Origin: Bacteroidota bacterium
GTDB taxonomy: Bacteria > Bacteroidota > Rhodothermia > Rhodothermales > UBA10348
Assembly: GCA_029262855.1 (NCBI GenBank)
Contig: JAJCYP010000036.1
Coordinates: forward strand, 1 to 37,051
Length of the DNA stretch: 37,051 nucleotides
Reading direction: 5' to 3'
Numbering within the stretch: the stretch's first letter is position 1; every line of letters starts with the position of its first letter. Under the pieces are notes generated by a model, which had not been told where the DNA came from, did not search any database, and saw nothing but the letters and a program-made list of their open reading frames with translations. The translations under genes were made by a program, and so were the position numbers. Shown here one piece after another: positions 30,745 to 37,051 of this stretch.

Positions 30745-31392
30745 ATGCAAGAAACCATCAGGATCGTCCTGGCCGATGACCACGGAATGATGAGGGCCGG
30801 CATCGCCGCCTTGATTCGCTCGATGGACGGCTTCGATGTGGTGGGAGAGGCTGAGAACGGATTCGAGCTGCTGGAGCTGGTCCGGGAATTTGAACCCGAC
30901 ATCGCCCTGTTGGACATCTCGATGCCCCAGATGTCGGGTACCGATGCTGCCGCTCGTATCAAGCGCGACTTCCCGAAAGTTCGCACCATCGCCCTTTCGA
31001 TGCACGATACGGAGGACTGGGTTCTGAGGGCGCTCCGAGCGGGCGTGCAGGGATATGTCACGAAAGGCGCAGCGGCGACTGAACTGAAAGAGGCACTACG
31101 CGCGGTCGCCTCGGGCGATATGTTTCTCTCGTCAAAGATCTCGCGCCAGATTGTGACGCGCCTGCTGTCTGAAACCGAGGCCGAATCCCGCTACGATCAG
31201 TTGTCGGACCGTCAGCGGGAGATCCTGACTCTGGTTGCGGATGGCAAGACCACAAATGAGATCGGCGCCTTGCTTCACCTGAGCCCGAAGACGGTCGAGT
31301 GGCACCGCTCCCAGATTATGGGGAGGCTGGGGACGGGCAACCTGGCAGAGTTGATCCGCTACGTGGTGCGCATCGGAGTCCTGGATCCCTGA
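30745..31392 (+). CDS. NarL/LuxR-family response regulator
   Basis: A 215-residue two-domain regulator. The receiver has the acidic pair Asp11-Asp12, phosphoacceptor Asp57 (IALLDISMP) and Lys107 (YVTKGA). The C-terminal GerE HTH is LSDRQREILTLVADGKTTNEIG, then LHLSPKTVEWHRSQIMGRLG (about 148-200; shown in parts). No histidine kinase is adjacent, so it is an orphan in this window. It starts at ATG 30745 with no strong Shine-Dalgarno. It may control the divergent symporter gene; that is only position-based inference. Confidence 0.93.
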   Translation: MQETIRIVLADDHGMMRAGIAALIRSMDGFDVVGEAENGFELLELVREFEPDIALLDISMPQMSGTDAAARIKRDFPKVRTIALSMHDTEDWVLRALRAGVQGYVTKGAAATELKEALRAVASGDMFLSSKISRQIVTRLLSETEAESRYDQLSDRQREILTLVADGKTTNEIGALLHLSPKTVEWHRSQIMGRLGTGNLAELIRYVVRIGVLDP

Positions 31393-31475
31393 GCACTCCC
31401 GGGGCGAGTCAGCGCTGCGCGGCGGTGGCGATCCTCTGTGCCGAAAGTCTCTGGTCCGATGGGGTACTAAAAGGA

Positions 31476-31513
31476 GGGCTGCCGTGTCGTCCCCTGAACA
31501 ACACAGGCAGCCC
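31476..31513 (-). terminator. Intrinsic terminator for the DUF4230 gene
   Basis: On the minus strand a 12-base-pair stem with one bulge, GGGCTGCC-TGTGT against ACACGGCAGCCC, is followed by TCCTTTTAG. It lies 157 bases after the gene stop. The rest of the 31393-31669 interval shows nothing else I can identify. Confidence 0.65.
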
Positions 31514-31669
31514 AAGACACCGGGACCGTTAGGCGCCAGCCCTCGGTTGTCAGAACTGAGTATCGGGACTGGGCGCAGACTTCGTGACTGGCAAAAACCC
31601 TGGGATCGCCCCTGGGGAAACACTGGTTTCGACCTGCAACCCCATTCCCCTGACAGCCCAGGCCCGGCG

Positions 31670-32329
31670 TCAGCCCGTCGGCGGGACCACAGTTGGACGG
31701 ACTTCGATGACGAATACCGGGTTCTCGAGCCCGGCAATCCGCAGAGCCGGCCCCAGCATTCTCTCCACCGCCCTCTGCGTGTTCTCTCGCGGATAGTCGG
31801 CACTGGCCAGATACTCCATCGCCAGTCTTCGCATGGCCGGCTGCAGCTTTCTCAATGCAAGGGTGGACTGGGCCTGGCCGCTCGATCTATACATGCGCGC
31901 CCAGCCGACATCCACCCGCTCCTCCAACTTCTCCAGATCCGGCTCCACCGCGAAGACCTCCAGGGCGGGGAGGCGGACGAATACCGTGTCGTTCACGAGG
32001 CGGATATCCTCTCCAGAAAGGACACTCGCGTCAAAGCCGTAGGCTGCTCGCCCCGGGGCCCGTACCGTGGCGACGGTCGTCCCGAGATCGAGATTCAATA
32101 TGCCGGGCAGCAGTGTCTTCTCGGACTCTGAAATCACTGATGTCGTGAAGGTGATCGTCCCGGTGATCAGAAAGGCCTCCGGCTCCTCGCTCAAGAATGT
32201 GTCGACCACAACCATCCGGACCTGAGATTCCGTCAGGCTGGGACGACCGAGGGCAATCACGATCACGATCACGCCCGCGAGAAACGCGAGGGCGATCACG
32301 GCATACATCAAGACCCGAAAGGTTCGCAT
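31670..32329 (-). CDS. DUF4230 membrane-anchored protein
   Basis: About 219 residues from ATG 32329-32327. One N-terminal membrane helix (VLMYAVIALAFLAGVIVIVIAL) is followed by a soluble domain: TFTTSVISESEKTLLPG, IRLVNDTVFVRLPALEVFAVEPD and a C-terminal helical part ending with VFVIEVRP. The order of a TM helix, a beta-rich stretch containing V-x-LP-x-P/A-x-V, then helices fits DUF4230, frequent in Bacteroidota and Firmicutes and of unknown function. It is transcribed divergently from the sugar-dehydrogenase lipoprotein with only 46 bases between the two starts. Open frame upstream of the ATG is shadow. Confidence 0.7.
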   Translation of the reverse strand: MRTFRVLMYAVIALAFLAGVIVIVIALGRPSLTESQVRMVVVDTFLSEEPEAFLITGTITFTTSVISESEKTLLPGILNLDLGTTVATVRAPGRAAYGFDASVLSGEDIRLVNDTVFVRLPALEVFAVEPDLEKLEERVDVGWARMYRSSGQAQSTLALRKLQPAMRRLAMEYLASADYPRENTQRAVERMLGPALRIAGLENPVFVIEVRPTVVPPTG

Positions 32330-32375
32330 GACAATAGATAGGCGGCGTATCCTTGGCTTGCAAACCCCCATCGAC

Positions 32376-34430
32376 ATGCTCCGACGGCTGACTCCGCTCC
32401 TGATCCTCGCCCTCCCGCTCGTCGCCGCCTGTACCGCGCCGACGCCGAACGTGCTCGTTTTTTCGAAAACGGCGGGCTGGCGGCATGATTCCATCGAGTC
32501 CGGACACGCCATGTTTCGGCGCATGGCTGAGGAGGAAGGATGGGATCTTGAGATCACCGAGGACTCGACGGTTTTCGAGTCCGGCCCGCTTTCGGAGTTC
32601 GACACCGTTGTCTTTCTGCTGACCACACTGGACGTCCTGGGAGAGTCCGGCCAGCGGGAGATGGAGCGGTTCATCCAGGCCGGCGGTGGCTACGTGGGCA
32701 TTCATGCAGCAGCGGACACCGAGTATGGCTGGCCCTGGTACGGCCGGCTGGTGGGTGCCTACTTCACCGGTCATCCGCCTGGCACCCCGGAGGGCGTCAT
32801 CACGGTTGTGGACTCCACCTTTGTGGCGACGTCACACTTGCCTGCGACCTGGAACAAGGCCGACGAGTGGTACGACTTCCGCACTACGAATCGATTTCGC
32901 AACATCCTCCTGACGGTCGATGAGTTCAGCTACAAGACGCCGGAGCAGGGCCCTGTGACACCGAGTCACGAGCTGGCCTGGTATCACGAATTTGACGGTG
33001 GGAGGTCGTTCTACACGGCCCTTGGGCACACATCGGAGTCCTATACGGACCCCTTGTTCGTCGAGCACATCCGGGGAGGCATGCAGTGGGCAATCGGCAC
33101 ACCGCGATCGTTGGACTACTCCGCCCCCACCGTCCGGCCAACCGAAGACCGGTTCGAAATCACCGTTCTGGCGGACACGCTGAATGAGCCCATGGAGTTG
33201 GACATCCTTCCGGACGGCGAAGTCCTGTTCATAGAGCGGGGCGGAGAGATCCACAAGGTCACCGCTGCCGGGGAAGATCGTGTCTTGGCGACGCTGCCTG
33301 TCTCCACCACATTGGAGGACGGCCTGCTTGGGCTGGCGGTGGACCCGGATTTCGAGGCCAGCGGCTGGATCTACCTCTACCACTCGCCGCCGGACGTTTC
33401 GCTGAACCGACTCTCGCGCTTCGAACTCACCGGCGATGGTCTCGACCTCGCCTCCGGGGTGACCATTCTGGACGTTCCGACGCAGCGGGTGGAATGCTGC
33501 CACGCGGGCGGCTCTGTCGAGTTCGGCCCGGACGGGTCCATTTTCGTCTCAACCGGTGACAACACCAATCCCTTCGCCTCGTCGGGATATGCACCGACGG
33601 ACTCGCGCCCGGGCCGCGAGCCCTGGGATGCCCAGAGAACATCCGCCAACGCGAACGACCTCCGGGGGAAAGTCCTCAGGGTGATCCTGAGATCCGAAGG
33701 TGGGCACGACATCCCCGAAGGCAACCTGTTTCCGGCCGACGGTTCGCGCGGCAGACCCGAGATCTACGCCATGGGACTCCGCAATCCGTTTCGCATCAAC
33801 ATCGATCAGCGGACAGGCTGGCTCTACTGGGGCGACATCGGGCCGGATGCGGCCGATGACGATTCACTTCGCGGCCCGCGGGGACACGACGAGATCAATC
33901 AGGCGCGGTCCCCCGGGTTCTTTGGCTGGCCCTATTTCATTGGCGACAACAAGCCCTACGCAGCCTACGACTTTGCCCGGGAGCGCGCGGGCGAGTTTGC
34001 CGTGGGAGCCGCTCCGGCCAACGAGTCCCGCAACAACACGGGCAGGACGTTTCTCCCGCCGGCGCAGGGTGCCTGGATCTGGTATCCGTATAACGAGACC
34101 GACCTTTTCCCCTTGCTCGGCGATGGCGGGCGCAGTGCCATGGCCGGCCCGGTGTACTACCGCGAAGAAGGACAGACCGCTGGCTTTCCGGAGTATTACT
34201 CCGGCCGACTGTTCATGTACGAGTGGATGCGGAACAAGGTGTACGCCGTGGACATCGACGAGTATGGCTGGTATGGCCACATGGAAGAGCTGCTGCCGGG
34301 CGAAAAACTCAGTCGTCCGATGGACCTCCGATTTGGACCCGAGGGTGATCTATACATGATCGAATACGGCAATCAGTGGAATGCCGAAAATCCCGATGCC
34401 CGTCTGACCCGAATCAGGTTTAAGGGGTAG
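32376..34430 (+). CDS. ThuA domain + PQQ-type sugar dehydrogenase lipoprotein
   Basis: About 684 residues. The signal peptide ends LPLVAAC (lipobox, Cys19). Residues about 25-250 form a ThuA domain: VLVFSKTAGWRHDSIESG, GGGYVGIHAAADTEY, WYHEFDGGRSFYTALGHTSESY. From about 270 a beta-propeller of the glucose/sorbosone dehydrogenase (GSDH) type follows: LDILPDGEVLFIERGGEIH, GLLGLAVDPDF, GGSVEFGPDGSIFVSTGDN, GLRNPFRINID. ThuA-GSDH fusions are frequent envelope lipoproteins of Bacteroidota and are presumed to act on sugars outside the inner membrane. The start is ATG 32376 because it begins the signal peptide. Its tail overlaps the convergent M50 gene by 11 bases. Confidence 0.9.
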   Translation: MLRRLTPLLILALPLVAACTAPTPNVLVFSKTAGWRHDSIESGHAMFRRMAEEEGWDLEITEDSTVFESGPLSEFDTVVFLLTTLDVLGESGQREMERFIQAGGGYVGIHAAADTEYGWPWYGRLVGAYFTGHPPGTPEGVITVVDSTFVATSHLPATWNKADEWYDFRTTNRFRNILLTVDEFSYKTPEQGPVTPSHELAWYHEFDGGRSFYTALGHTSESYTDPLFVEHIRGGMQWAIGTPRSLDYSAPTVRPTEDRFEITVLADTLNEPMELDILPDGEVLFIERGGEIHKVTAAGEDRVLATLPVSTTLEDGLLGLAVDPDFEASGWIYLYHSPPDVSLNRLSRFELTGDGLDLASGVTILDVPTQRVECCHAGGSVEFGPDGSIFVSTGDNTNPFASSGYAPTDSRPGREPWDAQRTSANANDLRGKVLRVILRSEGGHDIPEGNLFPADGSRGRPEIYAMGLRNPFRINIDQRTGWLYWGDIGPDAADDDSLRGPRGHDEINQARSPGFFGWPYFIGDNKPYAAYDFARERAGEFAVGAAPANESRNNTGRTFLPPAQGAWIWYPYNETDLFPLLGDGGRSAMAGPVYYREEGQTAGFPEYYSGRLFMYEWMRNKVYAVDIDEYGWYGHMEELLPGEKLSRPMDLRFGPEGDLYMIEYGNQWNAENPDARLTRIRFKG

Positions 34431-35523
34431 CGTCGGAGGACGCCTGAGCCTCGAAGAAACTAGCCACAGCGGCCTCGTGGTCTTCGGTCAGGAGCGACTC
34501 GGTGCCGCGCGCGCGACCACGCCATTCGGCCGCGACCTCGGGCGCGGAGCAGGCCCACATACTGAATCGCGCGGCATCCAGGGCCGCCTGTCTTCGAACG
34601 GCGTGGTCGTGGGCCTCGGCTACTCTCAGGGCTCGCTGGAGGATGGCCGAAGCCTCGGCAATCCTGCTGCAGTCCCAATGGTGCAGCCACAGGTAGCGCA
34701 GGGCCCAGAACTCAAAGAGCGACGAATCGGCAATCCGTCCAGCCGCCTGGAGCAGATGGCCGTCCCAGAGTCGGGGCGCATCGCCGGCCATGGACCGGGA
34801 CGATGTGCTGAGGAGAGTCAGGTCCCGACTCGCCCTCTCACCGCCGCGCATCAACTGGAGCCAACGCGCGCCGTCGCTGAGCAGGGAGCGCCCCCCAGTC
34901 GGGAGCCCGGTGAAAAGACCCACCAGGAGACTGCCGCAGCCCATCAACAAGAGCAGCGCTCGGGCCACCGACTCCCAACCCGAGGTGGCGGGCATGAGCA
35001 CCGCCGCGGCGAGTGAACCGATTCCGACGATCAGGCTTGCGCCTGGTCCTCCCGAAATGTGCAGCACCATAGCCCGCCGCAGCTCCTGAGGGATCATCTC
35101 GGGAGGCGGCAGGCAGACGGAGTATCCTGCCAGCAGCGCGGGCTGCCGGTTGAGGCCAAGCTTGAGGCGCCGGCCGGTGCCGGGCTCGACGGAGCGCAGC
35201 AGGACGGGCCCGGCCGCCATCATTTCAAACCGAAGTCCGCCCAAGATCCCGGCCAACGCGTGGCCGGCCTCATGGCTGAGAATGATGAGGAACAGGACGG
35301 CCGGGCCACCAAAAATCACGGAGAGCGTTTGTGCCAGCGTCAGGCCCTCCGGCGGAAAGAGTCGGAGGAGAGGCGCTCTCACCCAATCGGCCAGATACGG
35401 GTACCCCACTGCCATCAGGGCGATGAGTCCCAGAGGAACGGCCCAGTTCGCCAGGCGCCGTCTGCGGACGGGCGGAAGGCCCATATCGGAAGGCGAGGGG
35501 AACGCTGAATGATCAGATGCCAA
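34420..35523 (-). CDS. M50-type membrane metalloprotease (site-2-protease-like)
   Basis: A 367-residue protein with about 4-5 membrane segments in the first 210 residues. The zinc motif ILSHEAGHALAG places HEAGH at 84-88 inside a membrane segment, and SDGARW (Asp217) supplies the third ligand further along. Site-2-type proteases cut transmembrane helices of regulators. A helical C-terminal domain (about 245-367) with TPR-like Ala/Leu pattern follows. The start may be the TTG at 35523, inside the tonB-type gene end, or the ATG at 35484. Coupling to the TonB-family gene suggests an envelope-regulation role. Confidence 0.8.
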   Translation of the reverse strand: MASDHSAFPSPSDMGLPPVRRRRLANWAVPLGLIALMAVGYPYLADWVRAPLLRLFPPEGLTLAQTLSVIFGGPAVLFLIILSHEAGHALAGILGGLRFEMMAAGPVLLRSVEPGTGRRLKLGLNRQPALLAGYSVCLPPPEMIPQELRRAMVLHISGGPGASLIVGIGSLAAAVLMPATSGWESVARALLLLMGCGSLLVGLFTGLPTGGRSLLSDGARWLQLMRGGERASRDLTLLSTSSRSMAGDAPRLWDGHLLQAAGRIADSSLFEFWALRYLWLHHWDCSRIAEASAILQRALRVAEAHDHAVRRQAALDAARFSMWACSAPEVAAEWRGRARGTESLLTEDHEAAVASFFEAQASSDATP

Positions 35524-36202
35524 AACGCAGCGTAAACCTGGTCAGGCTGTTGACGCGTCGCCCATTTTCGCGGGCTGGCCGAAACATCCACTGCTGCGCC
35601 GCGGCGATGGCCGCTTCCTCGAGGCCGTAGCCGAGAACGGCCACCATCTCGCGCTCATCGTTGTCCCGTCCCCCGAGCAGAAATCGCTCGACCACTGCGG
35701 CCGACTCGACCTTGCCCGATTTGTTGACCAGGACCTCGACCACCACCTCCGCCCTCACGCTTCTGCGTTTGGCTTCGTCGGTGTACTTGGGGTGGACGAC
35801 GCGAAAGGCTCTCGGTCCCGCATCCGGTTGCGTAGAGCCCCCGGAAACCGGGACATCCGTGCCTTCTTCTTCCTGCTGGTTGTCTTCTCCCGTATCCGCC
35901 GTGACGAGTTCGTCGGTGAGCTCGATCTCGATCTCATCCAGGATCACATCGTCCGGAACGATGACCGGCGGGAGAGGAGCGGGAGGAGGGGGGCGACTCT
36001 GCTTCTGCTGGGTCGGCTGAATATCTTCGATCTGAATGAGTTCCTGGCTGCGGGCGTCGTAGACGATGTCGGCCACCGAATCGGTGGACATGGGCCAGAA
36101 CTCGAACGCGGAAATTGCCAGCAACAGGGCGAGGACTACGCATCCGCTCATGCGGAGTGCGTAGTCCTGTCGTTCCTTTTCTATGGCTTGAAAGCGGCTC
36201 AC
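35513..36202 (-). CDS. TonB-family energy-transducer protein
   Basis: 229 residues. One N-terminal membrane helix (GCVVLALLLAISAFEFW) is followed by a proline-rich, then acidic linker (RPPPPAPLPP, then DEIEIELTDEL). The TonB C-terminal domain follows: VHPKYTDEAKRRSVRAEVVVEVLVNKSGKVESA and AAQQWMFRPARENGRRV (key parts YTDEAKRRSVRAEV and WMFRPARENG). It would span the periplasm and energise outer-membrane transport, or be one of the many paralogs with other roles. No exbB/exbD is nearby. The start is a GTG at 36202. The M50 protease start lies inside its last codons. Confidence 0.88.
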   Translation of the reverse strand: MSRFQAIEKERQDYALRMSGCVVLALLLAISAFEFWPMSTDSVADIVYDARSQELIQIEDIQPTQQKQSRPPPPAPLPPVIVPDDVILDEIEIELTDELVTADTGEDNQQEEEGTDVPVSGGSTQPDAGPRAFRVVHPKYTDEAKRRSVRAEVVVEVLVNKSGKVESAAVVERFLLGGRDNDEREMVAVLGYGLEEAAIAAAQQWMFRPARENGRRVNSLTRFTLRFGI

Positions 36203-36250
36203 TGTCGATGGGGCACCGGTAGTCTAACGAGGTTGCCGCCGCACGGATTC

Positions 36251-36310
36251 GCCCGAGCCGACCCTGCTGGGCCCGAGCCGTCCCTGTCAGGCCTGAGCCG
36301 TCGGCACAGG
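36251..36310. repeat. Three 20-base tandem repeats upstream of the tonB and carA genes
   Basis: Units 36251-36270, 36271-36290 and 36291-36310 share GCCCGAGCCG or GCCTGAGCCG at the front. The second half varies. They lie in the divergent intergenic region. Confidence 0.7.
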
Positions 36311-36423
36311 GCCTCTGACTGTGCCAGAGCACGCGCCACCTGGAGAACGGCGTCACTTTGTGGAAAAGTGCACACTTCGGCACCCGCCAAATCGACCTGC
36401 GCGCCGTACTTTATTTGAAATGG

Positions 36424-36440
36424 GCCGATTGCGAATCGGC
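36424..36440. promoter_or_regulatory. Perfect dyad upstream of carA
   Basis: GCCGATT and AATCGGC are perfect inverted repeats around GCG. It sits 157 bases before carA and 13 bases after an AT-rich TACTTTATTTG segment that could be a Bacteroidota-type -7 region. A repressor operator or RNA hairpin is possible. Confidence 0.4.
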
Positions 36441-36518
36441 TTCCCCAACTGACCTCAACAGAGCGACGAGGCGTGCACGGCACCCCGCCCTCCTTCTTAG
36501 CTGCTCCGCGCTGATAAA

Positions 36519-36547
36519 CCTTCCCGAGGTCACGGGAGGGTTTTTTT
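36519..36547 (+). terminator. Intrinsic terminator or attenuator ahead of carA
   Basis: CCTTCCCG (36519-36526) pairs with CGGGAGGG (36533-36540), with one G-T pair, followed directly by seven T. It stops 50 bases before the carA ATG, so transcription of carA from any upstream promoter must pass it. Confidence 0.8.
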
Positions 36548-36596
36548 ATAGCCTTTGGGTCCGGTCAGAGTACATCAACACGAATTACGCCACCTG

Positions 36597-37051
36597 ATGG
36601 AAGAGTCAAAACCCTGCAAACTGGCCCTGGCCGATGGCACCGTCGTAACCGGAGTCTCCGTTGGACACCGGGGAGAAACCGGTGGAGAACTGTGCTTCAA
36701 CACCAGCATGTCGGGATATCAGGAAATCCTCACCGATCCGTCCTACCACGGACAGATGATGATGATGACCTACCCGCACATCGGAAACTATGGCGCGATG
36801 GATGCGGACATGGAGGCGGACCGGCCCATGGTGGCGGGACTGGTTGTCCGCGCCTTCACGCATCGCTATTCGAACGCCAATGCGGACGAGTCCCTTTCGT
36901 CATTCATGCAGCGACACGAGTTGGTCGGCATCTCGGGTGTCGATACCCGGACGTTGGTTCGACACATCCGCGACAAGGGCGTGATGAACGCGGTCATCAG
37001 CGCCACGGACCTGGACCATGAGAGCCTGATTGAGAAGGCGCGAAACTGGCC
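36597..37051 (+). CDS. carA: Carbamoyl-phosphate synthase small subunit, partial (3' end outside window)
   Basis: The N-terminal 151 residues of CarA, the glutamine-hydrolysing subunit that supplies ammonia for carbamoyl phosphate in arginine and pyrimidine synthesis. LALADGTVVTGVSVGHRGETGGELCFNTSMSGYQEILTDPSYHGQ (key parts FNTSMSGYQEILTDPSY), YPHIGNYG and GISGVDTRTLVRHIRDKG are family hallmarks of the N-terminal domain. The ATG at 36597 has no clear Shine-Dalgarno sequence, as is common in Bacteroidota. The class I amidotransferase domain lies beyond the window. Confidence 0.95.
   Translation, partial: MEESKPCKLALADGTVVTGVSVGHRGETGGELCFNTSMSGYQEILTDPSYHGQMMMMTYPHIGNYGAMDADMEADRPMVAGLVVRAFTHRYSNANADESLSSFMQRHELVGISGVDTRTLVRHIRDKGVMNAVISATDLDHESLIEKARNW

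Larger units (their letters stand above)
36203..36596. other. Leader and intergenic region before carA
   Basis: A 394-base gap without a convincing gene. It contains three 20-base tandem repeats (36251-36310), the dyad GCCGATT-GCG-AATCGGC (36424-36440) and an intrinsic terminator (36519-36547). I see no tRNA. Long open frames are shadows. Confidence 0.6.

Noticed and set aside
31610-31660. GGTTTCGAC preceded by GGGG, reminiscent of a tmRNA 5' end
   Set aside because: No matching 3' T-arm/acceptor half or tag reading frame follows, and the needed length would run into the DUF4230 gene.
1-37051. CRISPR arrays, cas genes, rRNA operons
   Set aside because: No regularly spaced repeats with unique spacers and no Cas or rRNA signatures were found on either strand.

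Overview
The window is a GC-rich bacterial chromosome segment. CarA reads as a Bacteroidota-type protein. A DUF4230 protein, a ThuA plus sugar-dehydrogenase lipoprotein, a TonB-type protein and a Bacteroidota-style tyrosine recombinase remnant point the same way. With this GC content I would guess the Rhodothermota/Rhodothermales side of the group, but this is inference from protein resemblance only.

Region 1 (1-9517, all minus strand) is one tightly packed operon for a surface glycan carrying a nonulosonic (sialic-acid-like) sugar. In transcription order it encodes a long double glycosyltransferase, a GT-B transferase, an SpsF-type cytidylyltransferase, a polysaccharide pyruvyl transferase, a NeuB-family synthase, a PseG-like protein, a seryl-tRNA-synthetase-like protein, and an AAC(3)-type acyltransferase cut by the window edge. 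Genes overlap by 1-4 bases or lie 1-9 bases apart. The SerRS-like protein carries the Cys/Glu/Cys spacing known from amino acid:[carrier protein] ligases. Next to an N-acyltransferase in a nonulosonate operon, it suggests carrier-protein-dependent aminoacylation of the sugar.

Region 2 (9595-20366) starts with tRNA-Arg(CCU). The last 16 bases of that tRNA region recur exactly at 20351-20366, bounding a 10.7-kb integrated element. It carries a tyrosine integrase and an excisionase-like protein next to the tRNA, broken cargo genes, a three-gene operon around an HTH-ImmA/IrrE metallopeptidase protein, two coupled lipoprotein genes (one with 24 consecutive glycines), a terminase small subunit, a frameshifted and truncated terminase large subunit, and three tiny overlapping genes. 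No capsid, portal or tail gene is seen, so it is a prophage remnant or a degenerate satellite-like island.

Region 3 (20367-23052) is older debris: a recombinase missing its middle, an AlbA_2/ATPase regulator broken by one nonsense codon and three frameshifts, and a small intact ORF. It ends inside glpD, of which only the C-terminal 200 or so codons survive.

Region 4 (23053-37051) looks like ordinary chromosome: the remaining glycerol-3-phosphate genes (glpD remnant, glycerophosphodiesterase lipoprotein, glycerol facilitator, glycerol-3-phosphate transporter); a minus-strand group with an AsmA-like protein, a small ORF, a fatty acid desaturase with a coiled-coil tail, and a sodium/solute symporter; an orphan NarL-type response regulator; a DUF4230 protein divergent from a ThuA/sugar-dehydrogenase lipoprotein; an M50 membrane protease overlapping a TonB-family gene; and the start of carA behind a leader with tandem repeats, a dyad and an intrinsic terminator.
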